DNA from: CAZVAR01 sp964625225 | GTDB lineage: Bacteria; Pseudomonadota; Alphaproteobacteria; JAJUGE01 | Length of the DNA: 30,247 bases | NCBI GenBank assembly: GCA_964625225.1 | Contig: CAZVAR010000023.1 | Coordinates: 1-30,247 of the forward strand | Direction of reading: 5' to 3' | Shown here: positions 1-7,480 of the stretch, piece by piece | Position numbering within the stretch: position 1 is the stretch's first letter | Layout of the letters: each line of letters opens with the position of its first letter | Notes under the pieces: model-generated | The model's database searches: none | What the model saw: only the letters and a program-made list of their open reading frames with translations | What the model was told of the DNA's origin: nothing | Position numbers and translations under genes: made by a program

Positions 1-182
1 GATTTGATGTGCCAGCGGATCAGCGGCAAGCCGAGCGCGTTGGCCACCTCCTCCGCGAGCATGGTCTTGCCGGTGCCGGGCTCGCCCTTGACGAGCAGCG
101 GGCGCTCCAGCGTGATCGCGGCATTGACCGCCAACATCAGGTCGTTGGTGGCGACGTAGCGGTCCGTTCCCTGGAACTTCAT
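1..182 (-). CDS. MoxR-family AAA+ ATPase, N-terminal fragment
   Basis: The first 60 residues of an AAA+ ATPase of the MoxR type are visible; the rest lies beyond the left edge. The ATG is at 182 (minus) and the protein opens MKFQGTDRYVATNDL. The Walker A motif is GEPGTGKT at about residues 33-40, preceded by ERPLLVKG and followed by LAEEVANALGLPLIRWHIK, the usual start of MoxR proteins. Such ATPases act as cytoplasmic chaperones that help insert metal cofactors or mature enzyme complexes, often with a von Willebrand factor A partner encoded next to them; the partner would be off the window. No strong Shine-Dalgarno sequence is seen. It is divergent from the SDR gene, with 213 bp between the two starts. 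The family call is firm; the client is unknown. Confidence 0.85.
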   Translation of the reverse strand, partial: MKFQGTDRYVATNDLMLAVNAAITLERPLLVKGEPGTGKTMLAEEVANALGLPLIRWHIK

Positions 183-395
183 GTCGTTGCAGCCGTGGTG
201 GTTTTGGGGGTATGCCGAGGGCAGTCGGCAGGCACGTTAGCGTCGGGGTTGCGCTGGATCAAGGCAGGCCGCAGGCAGTTTGGAACGAGGGTTCCTCGAG
301 TCGACTCCGCGGACGGGCTCCGGACCCGCCGCGTGCGGTGCCGAGCCGGGACGAACGGGTGGACCCGAAGGTCCGCACACCGATGGAGAAGCGGT
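183..395. promoter_or_regulatory. Divergent intergenic region, MoxR / SDR
   Basis: These 213 bp separate two divergent genes and must hold both promoters. No good -35/-10 pair was recognised. The one clear element is a perfect palindrome, GGAAC-N4-GTTCC, at 282-295 (listed separately). Long open frames run through the region, but they use codons at random and have no ribosome binding sites. Confidence 0.5.
282..295. promoter_or_regulatory. Palindromic operator-like site GGAAC-N4-GTTCC
   Basis: GGAACGAGGGTTCC is a perfect 5-bp inverted repeat with a 4-bp spacer, about 100 bp upstream of the SDR start. It has the same form as two sites found between the RpiR-type regulator gene and the liv operon near 27.5 kb. 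It could be a third site for that regulator, or chance. Confidence 0.35.
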
Positions 396-1163
396 ATGGA
401 CGTGAAGGGTGTGGCGGCGGTGGTGACGGGCGGGGCCTCCGGGCTCGGCCGTGCGACCGCGAAGAAGCTGGTCGAGGCCGGCGCCAAGGTGGCGCTGTTC
501 GACCGCAACATGGAGCTGGCGGAGAAGACGGCGAAGGAAATCGGCGCGCTCGCCGTCGAATGCGAGGTGACCAGCGACGAGAGTGCCACCGCCGCCTTCG
601 CCAAGGCGCGCGAGGCGCACGGGGTGGCGCGCATCTGCATCAACTGCGCCGGCGTCGGCGGGTCGCGGCGGATCGTCGACAAGGAGCACAAGCCGATGGT
701 GCTCGACCATTATAAGCGGGTGGTCGATATCTGCCTGATCGGCACCTTCAACACGCTGCGCCTGGCCGCCGCGGACATGTCCACGCTCGATCCGGTCGAC
801 GAGGACGGGCAGCGCGGCGTCATCGTCAACACCGCCTCGGTCGCGGGATATGAGGGCCAGATTGGCCAGACCCCGTACGCCTCGGCCAAGGCCGGGATCA
901 TCGGCCTGACCCTGCCGGCGGCTCGCGACCTCGCCAGCTGGGGTATTAGGGTGTGCACCATCGCACCGGGCATCATGTACACGCCGCTGCTGATGGGCCT
1001 GCCGGAGGAGACACTGGCTTCGCTCGGCAAGCAGGTGCCGTTTCCGAAGCGCACCGGCCACGACCACGAGTTCGCCTCGCTGGTGATGGAGATCGTCCGC
1101 AACGACTATCTCAACGGCGAGACCATCCGCCTCGACGGTGCCATCCGCATGGGACCGCGCTGA
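396..1163 (+). CDS. SDR oxidoreductase, HSD10-like 3-hydroxyacyl-CoA dehydrogenase
   Basis: This is a 255-residue classical short-chain dehydrogenase. The Rossmann motif TGGASGLG is at residues 11-18, the acidic D36 after the second strand points to NAD(H), NCAG is at 83-86, and the catalytic set is S148, Y161 and K165 (YASAK). The long central insert and the stretch TASVAGYEGQIGQ are typical of the type II 3-hydroxyacyl-CoA dehydrogenase (HSD17B10) branch, which oxidises short-chain 3-hydroxyacyl-CoA in fatty-acid or branched-chain amino-acid breakdown. ATG 396 was chosen because GGAG at 385-388 lies 7 nt before it and the domain starts there; the longer upstream frame is not coding-like. 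The gene stands alone and is followed by a strong hairpin. The branch assignment is by pattern; the true substrate could differ. Confidence 0.87.
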   Translation: MDVKGVAAVVTGGASGLGRATAKKLVEAGAKVALFDRNMELAEKTAKEIGALAVECEVTSDESATAAFAKAREAHGVARICINCAGVGGSRRIVDKEHKPMVLDHYKRVVDICLIGTFNTLRLAAADMSTLDPVDEDGQRGVIVNTASVAGYEGQIGQTPYASAKAGIIGLTLPAARDLASWGIRVCTIAPGIMYTPLLMGLPEETLASLGKQVPFPKRTGHDHEFASLVMEIVRNDYLNGETIRLDGAIRMGPR

Positions 1164-1178
1164 GACCGAGGGGCTACC

Positions 1179-1216
1179 GCCACAGGGCACGGGCAGTACC
1201 GCCCGTGCCCTGTGGC
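1179..1216. terminator. Perfect 16-bp hairpin after the SDR gene
   Basis: Arms 1179-1194 and 1201-1216 are exact reverse complements (GCCACAGGGCACGGGC / GCCCGTGCCCTGTGGC) around a 6-nt loop. It starts 15 nt after the SDR stop. There is no T-tract on either strand, so it may act as a Rho-aided terminator or an mRNA 3'-end stabiliser rather than a classical intrinsic terminator. Confidence 0.6.
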
Positions 1217-1264
1217 CGCCTGCACGGTGCCGGCACGATCGCCTGACCGAGATCGTCGGCTGGC

Positions 1265-2005
1265 ATGTTCGCGGTCCTCAAATTCGCCCTGCTGCTCTTC
1301 GCACTCCTGTATCTGGCCCCGCTTGCCGTGGCGGCCGGCATCTGGTTCGCCACGACCTCGGGCCACGACTGGCGGTCGGCCGACCGGTCGAGCGCCGGCC
1401 TGCTGCCGCCGGCAGAGGAGCACGAGGCGGCGCTCCTGCGCATCTTTTCGGCGCGGACCGTGCGCTGGCGCGGCATCTTCGCGACCCATAGCTGGATCGT
1501 CTTCAAGCCGGCCGGCGCACCCTCCTACACGCGCTACGACTACACCGCCTGGGGCGAGCCCATTCGGGTCAACGGCTTCGTCGCCGACGGCCGCTGGTTC
1601 GGCCAGGACCCCGAGCTCGTGTTCGCGGCCGACGGCGAGACGGCCGCGCGCCTCATTCCCGAGGTCCGGGCCGCCATCGACGGTTACTCCTGGCGGAACT
1701 ACGGCGATTACCGGGCCTGGCCCGGACCGAATTCGAACACGTTCGTCGCGGCGGTGATCGCGGCGGTCCCGGAGATCCGCGCGGCGTTGCCGCCGACCGC
1801 CATCGGCAAGGATTACCCCCACGACGGGCGCTGGTGGAGCCGCACCCCGTCGGGCACCGGCGTGCGGCTCACCCTCGGCGGCTATCTCGGGCTCACGATC
1901 GGCTGGGTCGAGGGCATCGAGCTCAACGTTCTGGGCGGGGTCGTCGGGCTGGACCTGCGGCGGCCCGGGATCAAGCTGCCGGGATTGGGGCGCCTCGGAC
2001 TGTAG
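1265..2005 (+). CDS. DUF3750 family membrane-anchored protein
   Basis: This is a 246-residue protein with one hydrophobic segment at about residues 5-28, followed by a soluble part probably facing the periplasm. The soluble part matches what I know of DUF3750: THSWIVFKPAG near residue 77, then DGRWFGQDPELV, WPGPNSNTF, LPPTAIGKDY, and a C-terminal GWVEGIELNVLGG and KLPGLGRLGL. Conserved His, Trp and Asn residues suggest an enzymatic or binding pocket, but no reaction is known for the family. ATG 1265 directly precedes the membrane helix. The ribosome binding site is weak. The gene follows the SDR gene by about 100 bp, separated by the hairpin, so it is probably its own unit. Confidence 0.8.
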   Translation: MFAVLKFALLLFALLYLAPLAVAAGIWFATTSGHDWRSADRSSAGLLPPAEEHEAALLRIFSARTVRWRGIFATHSWIVFKPAGAPSYTRYDYTAWGEPIRVNGFVADGRWFGQDPELVFAADGETAARLIPEVRAAIDGYSWRNYGDYRAWPGPNSNTFVAAVIAAVPEIRAALPPTAIGKDYPHDGRWWSRTPSGTGVRLTLGGYLGLTIGWVEGIELNVLGGVVGLDLRRPGIKLPGLGRLGL

Positions 2006-2344
2006 CGGCTGCCGATCGGCCGGCCGCGCCATGTCCGACCGCGAATACTGGAATATATACAGGACGGCCGCGGCACCATTTCCCAGGTATCATGCTGCCG
2101 GTTCGGCGTGGCCGGCCGCGGTACGGGGGTGGTTCCGAGCGGGAAGTCTCGTGCGGATTCGCCGGATAGGGGATGGATTGGTCGAGCTTCGTCTATGCGG
2201 ATCCGGGGAAATCCCGGGTCGAGATGCGGATTTGCGGTCTGAGCCGCCGGCCGGCATCATGGATCGGGCCAGAGCTCTCGAACCGGGCGTGTGCCGCCGA
2301 GATCTGTCGCAAGCGATCGATCGGATGAAGGACTGGGACGACGG
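2006..2344. other. 339-bp gap; weak candidate small ORF 2031-2348 (+)
   Basis: No recognised gene lies here. A 105-codon frame, ATG 2031 to TGA 2348, starts MSDREYWNIYRTAAAP and its stop overlaps the next gene's ATG as ATGA, the usual sign of translational coupling. Against it, there is no ribosome binding site, no recognisable domain, and an AT-rich promoter-like stretch (2044-2060, around ATATATAC) lies inside its first codons. The AT-rich stretch is more likely the promoter area of the universal stress protein gene. Confidence 0.3.
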
Positions 2345-3250
2345 ATGACGGGACCGGAACCGACACAGGGCACGCCCCGAAAGATTCTCCTCGCCACCGA
2401 CCTGAGCTGCCGTTGCGACCGTGCGCTCGACCGCGCGGTGTCGCTCGCCAGGCAGTGGGATGCCCGGCTTCTCGTCGTTCATGTTCTCGAATCGAGCGGG
2501 AACCGGCTCGAGAGCCGGCGGCTGCGCGATCTCCCGTCCTGGCGGCGGCCTCCGGATCGGGTGCGCTTGGTCGAGGAGCAAATCCGTCGCGACATGCGTG
2601 AAGAGCTCGAGAATGTCGCTGTCCGCGTCGAAGAGGGCGATCCTGCGATTGTTGTCGACGAGGTCGCGCGGGCGGAGCAGTGCGATGTCATCGTGACAGG
2701 CGTCGCCCGCGACGAGACCCTGGGGCGGTTCTTCCTCGGTTCCACGGTCGATCAACTGCTCCGCCGGTCGCCGATCCCCGTTCTCGTCGTCAAGAATCGA
2801 ACGCGTCGGCCGTACCGAAAGGTGGTGGCTGCGACGGATTTCTCGGATCCCTCCCGCCATGCGCTCGAGGCCGCAGCCAGATTGTTCCCGCAGGCCGAGC
2901 TGTCTCTCTTTCATGGATTCGAAGTTCCTTTCGCGGGATTCTTGGAAAGGGAAAGGTATGAACAGGCCCTTATAGGCATAAAGCAGGAGACATGCGCCAG
3001 ATTCCTGGATGACTCTGCCATCCCGGCGGAAAAGAAGAAGAGAATAACGGTCCTTTTTGAGTACGGCGTGCCGGACATTCTTTTGAAAGATTATGTGATA
3101 AGTAAAGATGTTGACGTCGTCGCCATCGGTACGCACGGCCGAAGCGGGGTGTTCGAGGCCCTGATCGGGAGCATGGCCAAACGAATTCTGGAATATGTGC
3201 CAAGCGATATTCTTGTCGTGCGGGGGCCGCAAGCAGCGGATCCGAAGTAG
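2345..3250 (+). CDS. Tandem-domain universal stress protein
   Basis: The product is 301 residues with two UspA folds, at about residues 12-150 and 157-294. Each starts with a KILLATDLS or KVVAATDFS strand-loop. The second domain has the full ATP-binding signature G-2x-G-9x-G-S (GTHGRSG ... IGS, residues 262-276). In the first, the same place reads GVAR ... LGS (119-133): the second Gly is Arg, so nucleotide binding there may be altered. Such proteins help cells survive starvation, redox or anaerobic stress. ATG 2345 was chosen because the first domain starts right after it; GTG 2291 is possible but adds uncoding-like residues. The stretch 2930-3115 has AT-rich codons (ATA, AAA, TTT, AGA), unlike its neighbours. 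A single-domain Usp gene follows 29 bp downstream and is probably co-transcribed. Confidence 0.9.
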   Translation: MTGPEPTQGTPRKILLATDLSCRCDRALDRAVSLARQWDARLLVVHVLESSGNRLESRRLRDLPSWRRPPDRVRLVEEQIRRDMREELENVAVRVEEGDPAIVVDEVARAEQCDVIVTGVARDETLGRFFLGSTVDQLLRRSPIPVLVVKNRTRRPYRKVVAATDFSDPSRHALEAAARLFPQAELSLFHGFEVPFAGFLERERYEQALIGIKQETCARFLDDSAIPAEKKKRITVLFEYGVPDILLKDYVISKDVDVVAIGTHGRSGVFEALIGSMAKRILEYVPSDILVVRGPQAADPK

Positions 3251-3279
3251 GTCGGGGAAAATTTTCGGGAGAGTTTCCA

Positions 3280-3705
3280 TTGTTCAAGACGATCCTCGTG
3301 CCGATCGACATCGCCGATCACGAAAATGCCGATCGCGCTATCGGTCGCGCCTGTTTCCTCGCCGAGGCGAGTGGCGGCACGGTCCATTTGTTGCACGTCC
3401 GCAGCGTGCGGCCTCTGACCGACCCGCAATGTCTTCCGCCCGATGTGGATGCCGCGGAAGTGGAGCAGTGCAGCGCACGGCTCGAGGCGTTCGCCGCCAA
3501 GCTTTCGCTGCCGCGTGAGCGGCTGTCGATGAATGTCCGTCGTGGGATCGTCTATGACGAGATCCTGGACGAAGCGGAGCGCCTCGGCGCGGATGTCATC
3601 ATCATAGGCTCGCAAATGCCGTCGCTGACTTCGCGTCTGCTCGGTTCGAATGCCTCTGCCGTCGTGCGGCATGCACGTGTGGACGTTCTCGTCGTCCGTG
3701 GATGA
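3280..3705 (+). CDS. Single-domain universal stress protein, UspF/G-like
   Basis: This is a 141-residue UspA-fold protein starting MFKTILVPIDIADHENADRA. The end, GSQMPSLTSRLLGSNASA followed by VVRHARVDVLVVRG, is the UspF/UspG-like form of the nucleotide-binding loop and final strand. The start is a TTG at 3280: GGGAGAG at 3267-3273 lies 6 nt upstream, and the first beta strand begins at residue 3, so there is no room for a later start. It follows the two-domain Usp gene by 29 bp, and the pair probably forms one stress-response transcript. UspF/G-type proteins form dimers that bind adenine nucleotides; the role in this organism is inferred. Confidence 0.9.
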   Translation: MFKTILVPIDIADHENADRAIGRACFLAEASGGTVHLLHVRSVRPLTDPQCLPPDVDAAEVEQCSARLEAFAAKLSLPRERLSMNVRRGIVYDEILDEAERLGADVIIIGSQMPSLTSRLLGSNASAVVRHARVDVLVVRG

Positions 3706-3864
3706 GGATGGGGGCAAGCAAGCGCTCGCCGGTGTTTCCAAGGACTGGCATGTCGCCGGTCCGGCGGAGGATGCCGCGGTTCCGCGACGGCGCACCGGGA
3801 CCGGTGCAATCGGGCGCCGGCTGTGCTAACTCGGCCGTGGCTGTTTGCAAGGATTGAGGCTGCG

Positions 3865-4389
3865 ATGAAATATGCCCTGGGCGAGATACGGGTCGAGACC
3901 GCCGGAGATGATTACTGGATCGCGCCGAACGCGACGGTGATCGGCCGCGTACGGCTCGAGAAGGATGCCAGCATCTGGTGGAACGCCGTCCTGCGCGGAG
4001 ACAACGAGTTGATCACGGTGGGGGAGGGGTCGAACGTCCAGGACGGCTCGGTCCTGCACACCGACCCGGGTTTCCCGCTCACCATCGGCCGCAACGTCAC
4101 GGTCGGCCACATGGCGATGCTGCACGGCTGCACCATCGGCGACAACAGTCTGGTCGGTATCGGCGCCGTCATCCTGAACGGTGCCAAGATCGGCAAGTCC
4201 TGCATCATCGGGTCGAAGGCGCTCATCACCGAGGGCAAGGAGATCCCCGACTATTCGATGGTGATGGGCATCCCCGGCAAGGTGGTGAAGACGCTCGCTC
4301 CGGAGGAGGCGGAGCAATATCTCCGCGGCGCCCCTCGCTATGTGGAGAACTGGAAGCGCTACAAGGCCAGCCTGCGGGCCGAGGCGTAG
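3865..4389 (+). CDS. Gamma-class carbonic anhydrase-like protein
   Basis: The protein has 174 residues with a left-handed beta-helix built from hexapeptide repeats (for example IGDNSLVGIGAVILNGAKIG). The three zinc-ligand histidines of the family are present: H65 (VLHTD), H82 and H87 (GHMAMLHG). WWNAVLRGD at 38-46 is also typical. The C-terminal helix (APEEAEQYLRGAPRYVENWKR) packs on the trimer. Members hydrate CO2 or, in the YrdA/PaaY group, serve as thioesterase-like or structural proteins, so carbonic anhydrase activity is not certain. ATG 3865 has GAGG 5 nt upstream. A 159-bp gap separates it from the Usp pair, and it converges on the pterin dehydratase gene, 10 bp beyond its stop. Confidence 0.9.
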   Translation: MKYALGEIRVETAGDDYWIAPNATVIGRVRLEKDASIWWNAVLRGDNELITVGEGSNVQDGSVLHTDPGFPLTIGRNVTVGHMAMLHGCTIGDNSLVGIGAVILNGAKIGKSCIIGSKALITEGKEIPDYSMVMGIPGKVVKTLAPEEAEQYLRGAPRYVENWKRYKASLRAEA

Positions 4390-4399
4390 GGCCGGCGCG

Positions 4400-4693
4400 T
4401 CACCCGCCGGCGACCTCTTCCATGAACCGCGCCATCCGGATGTCCCGTTCGGTGATGCCGCCTGCCTCGTGGGTTGTCAGCGTCACTTCGACCCGGTTAT
4501 AGACGTTGAACCATTCCGGGTGGTGGTCCATCCGCTCGGCGAGCAGGGCGACGCGCGCCATGAAGCCGAAGGCGGTGTTGAAGTCCTCGAACCGGAACGT
4601 CTTCGTAATCGCGTCGCGGCCCTCCACCGCTGTCCAGCCCGGCAGCGCCGCCAGCGCCTGCGATCGGGCGGCATCGTCCAGCTTGCTCACCAT
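4400..4693 (-). CDS. phhB: Pterin-4a-carbinolamine dehydratase
   Basis: A 97-residue protein of the PCD/DCoH family. The signature ERMDHHPEWFNVYNRVEVTL at about residues 53-72 holds the catalytic His pair and the conserved Pro-Glu; LTTHEAGGIT follows. The enzyme dehydrates 4a-hydroxytetrahydrobiopterin, recycling the pterin cofactor of aromatic amino-acid hydroxylases such as phenylalanine hydroxylase. No hydroxylase gene is next to it here. The start at 4693 has AAGG about 9 nt upstream. The gene converges with the gamma-carbonic anhydrase gene and is divergent from the metallopeptidase gene, 81 bp away. Length is normal for the family. Confidence 0.92.
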   Translation of the reverse strand: MVSKLDDAARSQALAALPGWTAVEGRDAITKTFRFEDFNTAFGFMARVALLAERMDHHPEWFNVYNRVEVTLTTHEAGGITERDIRMARFMEEVAGG

Positions 4694-4774
4694 GGCGCTC
4701 TGCCTTATCTCGCTTGAGGCCCCGTCAGCCTGCCGCGCTGCGGCGGCTCTGTCGAGCGGAGAACGCGAAGCGCG

Positions 4775-5188
4775 ATGCCCGAGTCCCGGCCGACCGTGAG
4801 TTACGCTGCGCCGCCGAGCCTCGCCGACATCGAGGCGATCGCCGCGCGCGCCTTCGAGACGATCCCCGAGGAGTTGCGCCGGCACGTCCGCGGGGTCGCC
4901 ATCCGGGTCGAGGATTTCTGCGACCCGGACACCGAGCGCGAGATGGGGTTGGACAGTCCCTTCGACCTGCTTGGCCTCTATCGCGGCGTCTCGCTCGACC
5001 GCAAGAGCGTGTCCGCGACGCCGACCGACGTCGACCTGATCTTCCTCTATCGCCGGCCGATCCTCGACTATTGGTGCGAGTCCGGCGAGGATCTGGAGCA
5101 TATCGTCCGCCACGTCCTAATCCACGAGATCGGCCACCATTTCGGCTTCAGCGACGAGGATATGGAGGCTATCGAGGAGGGGGCGTGA
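4775..5188 (+). CDS. Zincin-like metallopeptidase family protein
   Basis: The 137-residue protein has the zinc site HEIGHHFGFSDED at residues 117-129: H117, E118 and H121 of HExxH, with D127 placed as a probable third ligand (HExxHxxGxxD). This matches the small 'metallopeptidase family protein' group (Zincin_1, PF06262), which is widespread in alphaproteobacteria and actinobacteria. The N-terminal part (SLADIEAIAARAFETIPEEL) is a helix common to the group. Substrates are unknown, and there is no signal peptide, so it acts in the cytoplasm. Its 3' end overlaps the convergent Mug-like gene by 20 bp (5169-5188). Confidence 0.85.
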   Translation: MPESRPTVSYAAPPSLADIEAIAARAFETIPEELRRHVRGVAIRVEDFCDPDTEREMGLDSPFDLLGLYRGVSLDRKSVSATPTDVDLIFLYRRPILDYWCESGEDLEHIVRHVLIHEIGHHFGFSDEDMEAIEEGA

Positions 5189-5699
5189 CCGGCTTCGCCG
5201 CGGCCGCGCGGCGACGCTCGCGCACGAAGTCCCCGATCTCCCGCCAGGGCCCGGGGTCCCAGTAACGAACCGCCTGGCCGGAGGGCGACGGCAGCACGTA
5301 GATCGGAATGCCGTCCAGTCCAGCCGGCTGCCGGCCATAGTCGATCTTGGTCCCGAAGAATGCCCGAGCGGCGGTCTTGCTGTCGAAGGCGATCGCTGCC
5401 GGCCGCCATCGCATCATCTTGGCCGTGAAGCCGGCGACGTCGAACGCATTCGGGCTAAGCTCGGCATCGTTGCCGAACTCGGTCTTGCAGAGGTCGGTCA
5501 GACCGATTCCGTAGTCGAGCAGCGCGGGATACTGCTCCGGGCGAAGGCGGGTCGGCGTCAGCCCGACCGCGTGCAGCGTCCGCCAGAACCGGTTGCGGGG
5601 ATTGGCATAATAGGCGCCTGCCAGGGCCGATACCCGGCTCGGCGCCGTGCCGCAGAGGACGAGATGCAGACCCTCGGCGAGCAGGTCGGGCAGGATCAC
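5169..5699 (-). CDS. Mug/TDG-family DNA glycosylase-like protein
   Basis: This 176-residue protein resembles the mismatch-specific uracil/thymine-DNA glycosylase (Mug) family, which removes damaged or mispaired bases to start base-excision repair. Visible are the strand-loop LCGTAPSRVSALAGAYYANP (15-34), NRFWRTLHAVGLTP, YGIGLTDLCK and the C-terminal loop LPSPSGQA that enters the DNA. In E. coli Mug the first motif is GINPG with a catalytic Asn; here it reads GTAPS, so the Asn position is Ala, as in a sub-branch of the family. The start is GTG 5699, overlapping the TGA of thpR as GTGA, so translation is coupled. It is the last gene of the tesA - FIST - thpR - mug run. Activity on uracil is not assured. 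Confidence 0.82.
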   Translation of the reverse strand: MILPDLLAEGLHLVLCGTAPSRVSALAGAYYANPRNRFWRTLHAVGLTPTRLRPEQYPALLDYGIGLTDLCKTEFGNDAELSPNAFDVAGFTAKMMRWRPAAIAFDSKTAARAFFGTKIDYGRQPAGLDGIPIYVLPSPSGQAVRYWDPGPWREIGDFVRERRRAAAAKPVTPPPR

Positions 5700-6313
5700 G
5701 CCCCGCGCCCGGGATCGGTGGTGGTGGCCCAGGGGTCGTAGATCTCTGCTTCGCCTTCCGGCTCGGCGGCGCGCACCTCCGCGCCGAGCGGGAACTCCGC
5801 TTCCGGCCGGTAGATCGCCCCGTTCTTCGAGAGAAAGCTCGAAAACAGGGTGAACGTCGTCACTGGGAAGCTGCGCGACCGGAACAGACTGTGGTTGGCC
5901 AGGAAGGCCTGTACGCGGCCGCCTGGGGCATCCTTCAGTCGCGCCAGCGTCACATGTGGCATGAACTTGCGGCCTTCGGCCGCGAGGCCGGCCCGCTGCA
6001 CGGCGCCTTCCACGCTGTCGCGCAGGCGCGACAGCGCCTCGTTGCGGGCGACACCGGCCCAGAGAGCCCGCGGCTGCCGGCTGGTCTCGAAATGGCCGAC
6101 ACCCTCGAGCGTCAGGTCGAACGGCTCCGTCCGCACCGTGGTGAGCGCTTCCAGGAGGTCGTCGCGGGCGTGTCCGTTTACCTCGCCGACGAAGCGAAGC
6201 GTCAGATGCATGGTCTCCGGCGGCACCCAGCGCGCGCCGGGGACGCCGGAGCAAAGGGCGGCGAGCCGGTCCTTGATGTCCGGCGGCAGGTCGAGAGCAA
6301 TGAACAGGCGCAT
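5696..6313 (-). CDS. thpR: RNA 2',3'-cyclic phosphodiesterase (2'-5' RNA ligase family)
   Basis: The 205-residue protein opens MRLFIALDLPPDIKDRLAAL and has the two HxTx motifs of the 2H phosphoesterase superfamily: HLTL at 36-39 and HVTL at 120-123. They form the symmetric active site that opens 2',3'-cyclic phosphate ends on RNA; the family was first known as a 2'-5' RNA ligase of tRNA halves. The C-terminal tail after residue 180 is acidic and outside the fold. ATG 6313 is 14 nt after the FIST gene stop, and the 3' end overlaps the glycosylase start by 3 nt, so these are operon neighbours. Confidence 0.92.
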   Translation of the reverse strand: MRLFIALDLPPDIKDRLAALCSGVPGARWVPPETMHLTLRFVGEVNGHARDDLLEALTTVRTEPFDLTLEGVGHFETSRQPRALWAGVARNEALSRLRDSVEGAVQRAGLAAEGRKFMPHVTLARLKDAPGGRVQAFLANHSLFRSRSFPVTTFTLFSSFLSKNGAIYRPEAEFPLGAEVRAAEPEGEAEIYDPWATTTDPGRGA

Positions 6314-6327
6314 CGAGAATACTCGGG

Positions 6328-7458
6328 TCAACGGAACAGGGTCAGCACGCCGGTATAGCCGTAGAGCCGGGTGCCGGAGATCTCGCCATTGGCGAAGAAG
6401 CCGACCAGGGGGAACTCCCCGAGCTCGTCGGCGATCGCGCCCAGCTCGCGCGAGCCGGGCCCGAACAGGTTCGGGCCGCGCGCAAGGCAGGACACATAGA
6501 TGCCGCCCCGGGGCGGACCGTCCAACTGTCCGCGCAGATCTCGCAGCATACGGCGCAGGTCCAGCGCCGCACTCTCGGGGTCGCGGCGGCAGAACACGAG
6601 CCGGTCGCCCGGGTCGGCCAGGGCGGCGATGGCGACGGCGCCGCTGGCCGGATCGACGCCGATCAGGTTGCGGACCAGATAGTCGCCGGTATCGGAACCC
6701 GGCACAGGCAGCGCCACATGGACGGAATGGTCGGCTGCGGCCCGGTCGCGCGCGAGACCGGCCATATCCTCGCGCAACACCTCCAGCGCCGGTCGACCGT
6801 CGAGCGTCAGAAGGACCTCGTTCTGCGCGGCGGTGATCGTGCGGACCGGGCCGACCGGTGTGCAGCCCTGCGTCAGTCCGGTCACGAGGTCGAGATCGCC
6901 GGCGAACAGCACGCCGGACACCCCGCCCTCGGCGATCACGTCGGCCACCTGGGGCATCTCGTCCCGCGAGGAGCTGAGCCCGCCGACCAGGAAGCCGGCG
7001 GTGCGTTCCGCCAAGTCCGCGATCAGCTCCGGTACGGCCGGGTTGCGCGGGTCGCCGTGGACCAGGCCGAGCCGCGGCCGAGCGGCCGCGGCCCACTGCA
7101 TTGTCGTCGAGGAGGGCGCATCGTCCGCCGCGCACAACGGGCCGACGACGTGGAACGCATCCTCCGGCAGTTCGGCCGTCATTACCGCGAGGGCCGGCTC
7201 CGCGAAATATTCCTGCCGCCCGGCGCAGATGCCCATGCCGACCGTTCCCACCCAGTGCGCGATGCCGGTCGCGTCGCGCAGGCGGGCCAGGATCATGGGC
7301 AGCGCCCCACCCAGCTCGTCGCTCGCATAGAGAAAGCCGAGGGTCGCCTCCGCCGTGTCGCCGATCTGCTCGAGGCAGCCGGTAAGCGCCGTCTCCCACG
7401 GACCGGCGGCGTGTCCGGCGCGAAACAGGCCCGGACGTGATTCGTTCGTGGTCATCAT
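6328..7458 (-). CDS. FIST-domain sensory/signal protein
   Basis: This 376-residue protein has FIST N and FIST C domains. The N-terminal half contains ATLGFLYASDELGGALP, GTVGMGICAGRQEYF and a long loop ending GFLVGGLSSSRDEMPQ, with GGVSGVLFAG after it. The C-terminal half ends GIYVSCLARGPNLFGPGSRE and VGFFANGEISGTRLYGYTGV, the conserved FIST_C finish. FIST domains are thought to bind small ligands, possibly amino acids, and often occur next to signalling domains; here the protein stands alone without kinase or GGDEF parts. There are tandem ATGs at 7458 and 7455; GAGG on the minus strand is better spaced (5 nt) for the second. It is 22 nt downstream of tesA and 14 nt upstream of thpR. Confidence 0.88.
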   Translation of the reverse strand: MMTTNESRPGLFRAGHAAGPWETALTGCLEQIGDTAEATLGFLYASDELGGALPMILARLRDATGIAHWVGTVGMGICAGRQEYFAEPALAVMTAELPEDAFHVVGPLCAADDAPSSTTMQWAAAARPRLGLVHGDPRNPAVPELIADLAERTAGFLVGGLSSSRDEMPQVADVIAEGGVSGVLFAGDLDLVTGLTQGCTPVGPVRTITAAQNEVLLTLDGRPALEVLREDMAGLARDRAAADHSVHVALPVPGSDTGDYLVRNLIGVDPASGAVAIAALADPGDRLVFCRRDPESAALDLRRMLRDLRGQLDGPPRGGIYVSCLARGPNLFGPGSRELGAIADELGEFPLVGFFANGEISGTRLYGYTGVLTLFR

Positions 7459-7480
7459 GCCCTCGCCGCGCGGCCGGTCG

